Positions 58,562 through 64,000 of a stretch of DNA of 64,000 bases are shown here, one piece after another (within the stretch, counting starts at the first letter, position 1; the number at the start of each line of letters is the position of its first letter). This DNA comes from Pseudomonadota bacterium (lineage in GTDB: Bacteria; Bdellovibrionota; UBA1018; CAIMNF01). The stretch spans positions 62,001 through 126,000 of the forward strand of contig JAIXOQ010000008.1 of the NCBI GenBank assembly GCA_027486675.1. Reading direction: 5' to 3'. A program made the position numbers and the translations under genes. The notes under the pieces are model-generated. The model saw only the letters and a list, made by a program, of their open reading frames with translations, had not been told where the DNA came from and did no database searches.

Positions 58562-59971
58562 ATGCGGAGTTTAGACCTTCAGGCACGGGTCATCGCCATC
58601 TTGCTTGCGGTGGTGGTCCCTATATTCTTACTTTTGACCCCGGTGCAAAACCAGGTCTTATCCCCTTTGCTTGAGGATGAAATCCAAAGCTCAGGCATGG
58701 TCTTTATTCAAAGCCTTGCAAACACGATCGACTCAAAAAAACTTCTCCTCAGTCCCGACCCGACGCGTGCAATTGAAGACCGTATCCAGCGGGCTCTTTA
58801 TAGCCAGCCCAGCGCATTGCGGGTAGATGTGTGGCTGAAAGATCAAAAAAGTGATGTGTTAACAAACATCGCAAGCACCGTGGAAGAGGATCCGGGTGTT
58901 AGTCCTGAGCCTCCACAATTTACTGATAAAGCAAAAATCATTCGAACCACTGATTCTGATCTGCCTGTAATCGTGGTGACTTACCCGATTAAAACGACTG
59001 GACGCACTTTAAATATCGTAGGCGTCTTTAGTTTACGTTTAGTGAAGTCCCTTCAAACAACGATTAGCCGCTTTAACTTGTTTGCAGCCTTTGTCACCTG
59101 CGTCCTCCTAATCGTGTTCCTCTCTTTCTTTCTGCGTCGCGCGATTCAAAGCGAAAAAAAACTCAGAGAGGCACAAGCCTCAAACGAAGTGCTCGTAAGT
59201 CGCTTAGAGCTTGCTCAAAGGGAGTTACATCAAAAAGAGAAGCTATCCGTGATGGGGCAGCTCACGGCAAGTTTCGCGCATGAAATTGGGACCCCGCTCA
59301 ATTCTATTAGCGGACACGCGCAGCTTTTAGAGCAAGATTTGAAAGAGCCTTTTGCCACTGCTCCAGATGGCCGGGCATTAGATCGTTTAAGAATCATGAA
59401 AGAGCAATTGAATCGAATTGAAGGCATCGTAAAAGGCTTCTTAGAAACTACGCGATCGCCAGAAAAGATTCTTGGAGAGCGCTTGTCGCTTCCTGATGTG
59501 CTGACCCGCATGAGTCAGTTACTTGAGCCCACGTTTGCCCAGTATAGGATCACCCTCGAGCGCAACTGGACTCCAAACCTCCCTTGGGTGAATGGCACTC
59601 CGATTGAGCTTGAGCAGGTTTTGCTCAATCTCTTAAACAACGCGATTGATGCGATTAAGGAGCGGCAAGAAATGGATCCAAAATATGAAGGCACAATAGC
59701 CCTTGGAACAGAGCTTGAGCCCAAGCTTCGCTCGGTCCTGATTCATGTGCGCGACAATGGCAGCGGCATTTCCGATGAAGCGAAATCACAGATTTTTAGG
59801 CCTTTCTTTACTACAAAACGGCGGGGTGAAGGCCATGGTTTGGGACTGGCCATTTGTCAGGACTTGATGCGTGGCATGGGTGGGCAGATCCGTGCAGAAT
59901 CTCAAGTGAGCGTTGGTACCCAGATGACACTCGAATTGAAAATCGCAGAAGTCCAAGGGAGTGTCTCATGA
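58562..59971 (+). CDS. Membrane sensor histidine kinase (NtrB/ZraS-like)
   Basis: The 469-residue kinase has two membrane helices (AIFLLAVVVPIFLLL-like at about 10-30, and FAAFVTCVLLIVFLSFFL at about 178-195) flanking a periplasmic sensor region. A coiled coil (LREAQASNEVLVSRLELAQRE) leads to the phospho-accepting His in SFAHEIGTPLNSISGHAQLL, then N box LLNNAIDAIKE, G1 VRDNGSGI and G2 GEGHGLGLAICQDL. It is coupled (ATGA) to the NtrC-type regulator that follows, its obvious partner. Confidence 0.93.
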   Translation: MRSLDLQARVIAILLAVVVPIFLLLTPVQNQVLSPLLEDEIQSSGMVFIQSLANTIDSKKLLLSPDPTRAIEDRIQRALYSQPSALRVDVWLKDQKSDVLTNIASTVEEDPGVSPEPPQFTDKAKIIRTTDSDLPVIVVTYPIKTTGRTLNIVGVFSLRLVKSLQTTISRFNLFAAFVTCVLLIVFLSFFLRRAIQSEKKLREAQASNEVLVSRLELAQRELHQKEKLSVMGQLTASFAHEIGTPLNSISGHAQLLEQDLKEPFATAPDGRALDRLRIMKEQLNRIEGIVKGFLETTRSPEKILGERLSLPDVLTRMSQLLEPTFAQYRITLERNWTPNLPWVNGTPIELEQVLLNLLNNAIDAIKERQEMDPKYEGTIALGTELEPKLRSVLIHVRDNGSGISDEAKSQIFRPFFTTKRRGEGHGLGLAICQDLMRGMGGQIRAESQVSVGTQMTLELKIAEVQGSVS

Positions 59972-61335
59972 AATTGCTCATGGTCGATGATGATCAGGTC
60001 ACGCTCGATCTCTTACGTGAAGTATTAGAAAAACAGAAGTATGAGGTCTTCAGTGCACGCAGTGTACAAGAGGCGCTGGGGTTAGTCGCCAGTGAATCTT
60101 TAGACCTCATTTTGAGTGATATCCGTATGCAGGATCGTGACGATGGACTGCATTTGCTGGAAGCGATTAAAAAGTCGCGCCCGAATGCAGTGGTTGTTTT
60201 AATGACGGGATTTGGGAGTGTCGGTGGCGCGATTGATGCAATTCAGTCTGGGGCTTTCGATTATATTTCAAAGCCCTTTAACTTAAATGAGCTGACTCAC
60301 GTTCTGAGTCGCGCTTCGAAACAAGTTCTTTCGCAGTCTGCCCCAGAAAAAAATGTTCTAGAGACAGATGTACTCTCTGGGGATGCAAAACAGCTTTTAG
60401 GAAGCTCTCCTAAGATGGTGGAAGTCTATCGTACTGTCGCGCGCGCAACTCTTTCTACGAGTACGGTTTTGATCCTTGGCGAAAGCGGTACTGGAAAGGA
60501 ACTGGTCGCCCGTGCGATTCATGCGAATTCGCAGCGAAAAAAAGCGCCCTTCGTTCCTGTGAATTGCGGCGCCATCACAGAGTCACTTTTAGAAAGTGAA
60601 CTCTTCGGTCACGTGAAAGGATCTTTTACGGGCGCAAATCAAGACCGAATTGGCTTATTCGCCGAAGCGGATCAAGGGACTCTATTCTTAGACGAAGTGG
60701 GCGATCTATCTTTAGCGCTCCAGGTGAAGCTGCTGCGTGTGCTGCAAGAGGGAGAGGTCCGGCCCGTGGGATCGTCGCAAACCCGGAAAGTTGACGTGCG
60801 CATCATCGCAGCCACCCATAGAGACTTAGGTCAATGGGTGAAAGATGGACGATTCCGTGAAGATCTGTTTTATCGGCTAAAAGTGATCGAAATTAAGGTC
60901 CCGCCCCTTCGTGAACGGCCGGAAGATATCGCTGAACTTGCAAAACTCTTTGTGGCGCGTGCTTCGGCTCGGAGCGGAAAAAAAGTCAGTACGCTCGCAA
61001 AGGATGCGATTCAATTGCTGAAGACCCATTCATGGCCAGGCAACGTGCGTGAGCTTGAGCATCAGGTCGAGCGGGCTGTTGCCATGACTTCATCTCATTT
61101 TTTAAGTGCCCAGGACTTTCAGCTCAGCGCTGAGCTTCCCCAATCTTTTGAGGCTATGGGTGTCGCAACGGGGAAAGAGTCGCTCGAAGAGATCGAAAAA
61201 GCACACATTCAAAAGGTGCTGAAAAAACATCAGTACAACAAATCGAAGGCCGCAGAAGTCTTGGGCATTGATCGCGCCACTTTGTATCGAAAAGCTCAGC
61301 GTTATGGCCTAGTCAAAGAAGGGGATGAGGAGTGA
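59968..61335 (+). CDS. NtrC-family sigma-54-dependent response regulator
   Basis: From the ATG at 59968 the protein has 455 residues: receiver (VDDDQ, phospho-Asp in LILSDIRMQD, Lys in YISKPFNL), AAA+ domain with Walker A GESGTGKE, sigma-54 contact loop as GSFTGA (Ser variant of GAFTGA), Walker B TLFLDEVGDL, R-finger region FREDLFYRL, and C-terminal Fis-type HTH (NKSKAAEVLGIDRATLYRKA). It activates sigma-54 promoters after phosphorylation by the preceding kinase. A GTGA overlap links it to the NUDIX gene. The track start lies 114 bp upstream inside the kinase gene. Confidence 0.94.
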   Translation: MKLLMVDDDQVTLDLLREVLEKQKYEVFSARSVQEALGLVASESLDLILSDIRMQDRDDGLHLLEAIKKSRPNAVVVLMTGFGSVGGAIDAIQSGAFDYISKPFNLNELTHVLSRASKQVLSQSAPEKNVLETDVLSGDAKQLLGSSPKMVEVYRTVARATLSTSTVLILGESGTGKELVARAIHANSQRKKAPFVPVNCGAITESLLESELFGHVKGSFTGANQDRIGLFAEADQGTLFLDEVGDLSLALQVKLLRVLQEGEVRPVGSSQTRKVDVRIIAATHRDLGQWVKDGRFREDLFYRLKVIEIKVPPLRERPEDIAELAKLFVARASARSGKKVSTLAKDAIQLLKTHSWPGNVRELEHQVERAVAMTSSHFLSAQDFQLSAELPQSFEAMGVATGKESLEEIEKAHIQKVLKKHQYNKSKAAEVLGIDRATLYRKAQRYGLVKEGDEE

Positions 61336-61904
61336 CTCGTGGTCTTTATGCACTGCCGCCTGAAATGCTGGAATGGCATGATCGGGCGATCGCCGATAAA
61401 ACCCGGATCCGTGCAGCGGTCGCCATTGTATTTGTCGGTCGGGGGATTGCTTCTCAAAAAGTACTTCTGACCTTGAGGCGCAATGATTTGGCTACGCATG
61501 CAGGGCAGGTGGCCTTTCCAGGTGGGATGATGGAGCCCTCAGATCGGGGTGACCCTGTAAAGACTGCGCTCAGAGAGCTTCAGGAAGAGGTCGGCTTCCC
61601 GGGAGAGCAGTTAGAGAAGATTCAAAGCCTCCCTCCATTCCCAACCGTGACTGGGAATTTCATCATCGACCCGTTTATTTTTCAGAGTGAAGAAGAAGCA
61701 ACGCTCTGTTTAGATCCCCGCGAAGTTGCCCGAGCGGAATTTGTGGCCCTGCATGAGTTGCGGAAAACATTGCAATACGAAGAGCGCAAGTTCTTTGGCA
61801 ACACGGTCAAACTTCCCGTATTCTATTGGCATCAAGAAAAAGTATGGGGCGTTACAGCAATGTTGCTCGCGTCGGTGGTCCCAGAACTACTTGAGAAGGA
61901 GTGA
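61332..61904 (+). CDS. NUDIX hydrolase, CoA-pyrophosphatase-like
   Basis: The 190-residue protein has a complete NUDIX box (G-x5-E-x7-REL-x-EE-x-G in GGMMEPSDRGDPVKTALRELQEEVGF style). The preceding LLTLRRNDLATHAGQVAFPGG and later PPFPTVTGNFIIDPF resemble NudL/CoAse enzymes, which split coenzyme A into 4'-phosphopantetheine and ADP. The start is a GTG overlapping the regulator stop. The substrate is inferred from family resemblance. Confidence 0.87.
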   Translation: MTRGLYALPPEMLEWHDRAIADKTRIRAAVAIVFVGRGIASQKVLLTLRRNDLATHAGQVAFPGGMMEPSDRGDPVKTALRELQEEVGFPGEQLEKIQSLPPFPTVTGNFIIDPFIFQSEEEATLCLDPREVARAEFVALHELRKTLQYEERKFFGNTVKLPVFYWHQEKVWGVTAMLLASVVPELLEKE

Positions 61905-61911
61905 ACTTAAG

Positions 61912-62406
61912 ATGAAAGCATTTTTGATCGGACTAGGTTTTATATTGGCTTGTAGCACTGCACAGGCAGAAATTTGGAAGGGCAATACTCAGAGTCCTCC
62001 GTATGAAATCGGGGCGATGAGCGGCCTTGGCCTCTATGGGGATCAGGCCTCCTGGAGTTTTTTAGGAAATGTCGCAACCCTGATCGAGCCTGAGGGCTGG
62101 ATTGATGATATCGACGACCGCGTCTGGGCAGAGTTTCAGGGCGGGCCCGCGTTTTTTACCGTACAAGGGAACGATAAAACTGCGTTCCAGTACAGCGCGC
62201 ACATGCGTTGGGACTTTACCCGTGATGCCACATGGACCGTCTATGGTTTAGGCGGGGTTGCAGGATTCATCAATGCACCCGGGGACTCTTTCTCATTTCA
62301 TCCGCGATTTGGGATCGGCGCACTCTTTCAAACGAAACTTCCTTTGGTATTTCGATTTGAACTCAGCCACGAATTCTCAGGCCTAGGGGTTGCGTTTAAC
62401 TTCTAA
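61912..62406 (+). CDS. Small outer-membrane beta-barrel protein
   Basis: From the ATG at 61912 the protein has 164 residues with signal peptide KAFLIGLGFILACSTAQA. The mature part alternates aromatic/hydrophobic and polar residues in strands (FQYSAHMRWDF, ATWTVYGLGGVAGF, LVFRFELSHEF) and ends in GVAFNF, a terminal Phe typical of outer-membrane barrels, perhaps eight-stranded. The track ORF is longer but its first 62 residues overlap the NUDIX gene in another frame. The stop overlaps the next start (TAATG). Function unknown. Confidence 0.7.
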   Translation: MKAFLIGLGFILACSTAQAEIWKGNTQSPPYEIGAMSGLGLYGDQASWSFLGNVATLIEPEGWIDDIDDRVWAEFQGGPAFFTVQGNDKTAFQYSAHMRWDFTRDATWTVYGLGGVAGFINAPGDSFSFHPRFGIGALFQTKLPLVFRFELSHEFSGLGVAFNF

Positions 62407-62939
62407 TGGACTTAGTTCCATTTGATCAAACGGCTTCGTTTCAGGTCAGTGTTTGGCCAGCATTTGGCACCTCGGATTGGGAAGTGACTTACGAAGTCAG
62501 AGGCGCAGTCCAAGACCTTCTGTGGGATCGTTCTCTTGCCGGTGAAACCACAGATCTATGGAAACGAACCTGCATGGAGCTCTTTGTATCTATAGATGGC
62601 AAGCGCTACTTTGAGTGGAATGGGTCTCCGAGTGGCGCTTGGAGTGTGTTTCAGTTTTCAGACTACAGGGCGCCGGTACCCTACACGCATGTAGGGGGCA
62701 GTCCTTCGCTGAAGCGAGCACCAGATGACCCGAGGATGCTTCGCCTTGTTTGGACGCTCCCTTCCGCTTTATTCCCGGGAGTCGATTTGTCTCAGGCTGA
62801 AATTTCTTTGAACGCTGTGGTCCTATCAAAAACCAGTGCAGTAGCTTCATACTTCGCTCTGAAACACGGTGGGGACAAGCCAGATTTTCATCATAAAGCG
62901 GGCTGGATCAAAGTGAAAGAAGAGTGGGTGCAGAGATGA
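62406..62939 (+). CDS. DOMON-like domain protein (MurB-associated type)
   Basis: The 177-residue protein resembles the DOMON_murB_like group: DLWKRTCMELFVSIDGKRYFEWNGSPSGAWSVFQF matches the ‘LW..TC.E.F......Y.E.N.sPsg.W..y.F’ core, and YFALKHGGDKPDFHH matches the conserved ‘yWAl.h....PDFH’ end. DOMON domains bind heme or sugars; the role of this group is not settled. No signal peptide. It is coupled to the following NamZ-like gene by ATGA, suggesting a shared pathway. Confidence 0.8.
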   Translation: MDLVPFDQTASFQVSVWPAFGTSDWEVTYEVRGAVQDLLWDRSLAGETTDLWKRTCMELFVSIDGKRYFEWNGSPSGAWSVFQFSDYRAPVPYTHVGGSPSLKRAPDDPRMLRLVWTLPSALFPGVDLSQAEISLNAVVLSKTSAVASYFALKHGGDKPDFHHKAGWIKVKEEWVQR

Positions 62940-64000
62940 AATTTGGAATTGATGTCGTGCGTGATCGTGATCCTGCATGCCGCCGTTTGTTTTCGGGTGA
63001 TCGGGTAGGGCTCGTTGCGCATCCAGCAAGCGTTGATCGACATTTGCGCCATTCAGCAGACGTTTTAAAATCTTTGGGGGTGAACCTCACCTGTGCCTTT
63101 GGCCCGCAACACGGGATGCGCGGGGAAAAGCAATACAACATGCAGGAATCCGAAGACTACGTTGATCCTGTTCACGGGTTCCCAGTGTTTAGTCTTTACG
63201 GTGAATTTAGACGCCCTACAAAAGCGATGCTTTCTCATTGCGATGGTGTAGTCATCGATCTGCAAGATGTGGGCTGCAGAATTTATACCTATCTCACAAC
63301 TCTGGCGTATGTCTTAGAGGAGTGCGCGAAAGAGGGGAAATGGGTGATGGTCCTAGATCGCCCCAATCCTGCGGGCCGAGTTGCAGAGGGAAATCTGCTT
63401 GAACCTGGCCAAGAGTCCTTTGTCGGCGTTGCTCCGATCTTGATGCGCCATGGGATGACGCTCGGGGAACTGGCATTTTGGCTGAAGAAACACTTTGCGC
63501 TGGATGTGGATCTTACAGTGATTCAGTGTGAGGGTTACAAAGTCGATGAAGCCCCAGGCTTTGGCTGGCCAGCGGAACGCGCATTCATCAATCCTTCTCC
63601 GAATATCCCGAACCTTTCTAGCGCGCGAGTGTACGCAGGGTCGGTATTGCTCGAAGGAACGCATCTCAGTGAAGGGCGCGGCACCACGCGTCCTTTTGAG
63701 TACCTAGGACATCCCAAGTTAAAGGCCGAGGAGGTCCTCAGGTCCATGCAGAAAGAATGCCCAGGCTGGTTAGAAGGGATAGGGCTTAGGCCCTGCACCT
63801 TTGAACCCACATTCTATAAGCACCAAGGCACCCTTTGCCATGGGATGCAACTGCACGCGGAGGGGCATCACTACAATCCGTCACAGGCAAAGCCTTTCCG
63901 GCTTGTATCGCTTTGGTTAAAAACGATCCTGAAGCTTCAGCCAGAAATTGAGCTTTGGCGGGACTTTCCTTACGAATATGTCTATGACCGGCTGGCGATT
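62936..64000 (+). CDS. NamZ-like exo-beta-N-acetylmuramidase (DUF1343), 3' end outside window
   Basis: This gene is absent from the ORF track because no stop lies within the window; I translated 355 codons from the ATG at 62936. Signatures of the DUF1343/NamZ family: VGLVAHPASVDRHLRH, FGPQHGMRGEKQ, VIDLQDVGCRIYTYLTTL, VMVLDRPNPAGR, PILMRHGMTLGELA and SEGRGTTRPFEYLG. NamZ removes terminal MurNAc from peptidoglycan fragments. No signal peptide is seen, so it may act in the cytoplasm on imported fragments. It ends the kinase-regulator-NUDIX-barrel-DOMON run and relates to the MurQ-like gene at 4247. Confidence 0.88.
   Translation, partial: MKFGIDVVRDRDPACRRLFSGDRVGLVAHPASVDRHLRHSADVLKSLGVNLTCAFGPQHGMRGEKQYNMQESEDYVDPVHGFPVFSLYGEFRRPTKAMLSHCDGVVIDLQDVGCRIYTYLTTLAYVLEECAKEGKWVMVLDRPNPAGRVAEGNLLEPGQESFVGVAPILMRHGMTLGELAFWLKKHFALDVDLTVIQCEGYKVDEAPGFGWPAERAFINPSPNIPNLSSARVYAGSVLLEGTHLSEGRGTTRPFEYLGHPKLKAEEVLRSMQKECPGWLEGIGLRPCTFEPTFYKHQGTLCHGMQLHAEGHHYNPSQAKPFRLVSLWLKTILKLQPEIELWRDFPYEYVYDRLAI

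Noticed and set aside
1-64000. CRISPR arrays, prophage, integrase or attachment sites
   Set aside because: No regularly spaced repeats, phage structural genes, integrase or flanking direct repeats at a tRNA were found.

Overview
The window looks like chromosome of a Gram-negative, motile, aerobic member of the Bdellovibrionota (Bdellovibrio/Oligoflexia-like). This is an inference from gene content, not from a marker gene. The signs are flagellin, a caa3-type oxidase, a Thiobacillus-ferrooxidans-type GshA, a myxobacteria-like Ser/Thr kinase, many secreted proteins of unknown family, and moderate GC. Coding is dense, with frequent ATGA/GTGA overlaps. I found no rRNA, tRNA or CRISPR.

Region 1 (1-8.7 kb): EnvC-like and CtpA-like envelope proteases, xseA, an SH3/beta-barrel protein, a MurQ/GCKR-like sugar-phosphate protein, a solute-binding-like protein and ddl. 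Region 2 (8.7-16.9 kb): ctaB, then sco1 and the four subunits of an A2-type caa3 oxidase (subunits II and IV both carry a cytochrome c domain), followed by feoAB. FeoAB is bracketed by two strong inverted repeats. Region 3 (17-33 kb): signalling genes (HD-GYP, Ser/Thr kinase, OmpR-type regulator, SpoIIE phosphatase), kamA, secreted unknowns, a TPR-gshA-metB operon, a glycosyltransferase, a 33-bp perfect inverted repeat and trmB. Region 4 (33-40.4 kb): flagellin with a sigma-28-like promoter, a secreted protein with a PD-(D/E)XK-like motif, a lipoprotein, a zinc-ribbon/Tudor-like protein divergent from a short uvrC, and a bolA-grxD pair.

Region 5 (40.7-57 kb) is the accessory part. Two nearly identical Y1/HUH (RAYT-like) transposase genes flank three secreted HExxH metallopeptidase-like genes that share a C-terminal cysteine motif. 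One of the three is split by a 17-bp tandem duplication. Next to the second transposase lies a head-to-tail array of six diverged paralogues, all on the minus strand. Each has a signal peptide, helical blocks, a glycine-rich hydrophobic hairpin and a conserved SGSVSLVDAVQLGAWELAVL-type block. Four of them keep a conserved upstream module at a fixed distance from the start codon. I do not recognise this family, and it is the best candidate here for an undescribed system.

Region 6 (57-64 kb): epmA with an operator-like palindrome, a small His/Ala/Lys-rich exported protein with a clear terminator, then a tightly overlapping run: histidine kinase, NtrC-type regulator, NUDIX, small outer-membrane protein, DOMON-like protein and a NamZ-like exo-muramidase cut by the window end. 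The NamZ-like gene, the MurQ-like gene, ddl, the EnvC-like gene and ctpA give the window a peptidoglycan-turnover flavour.
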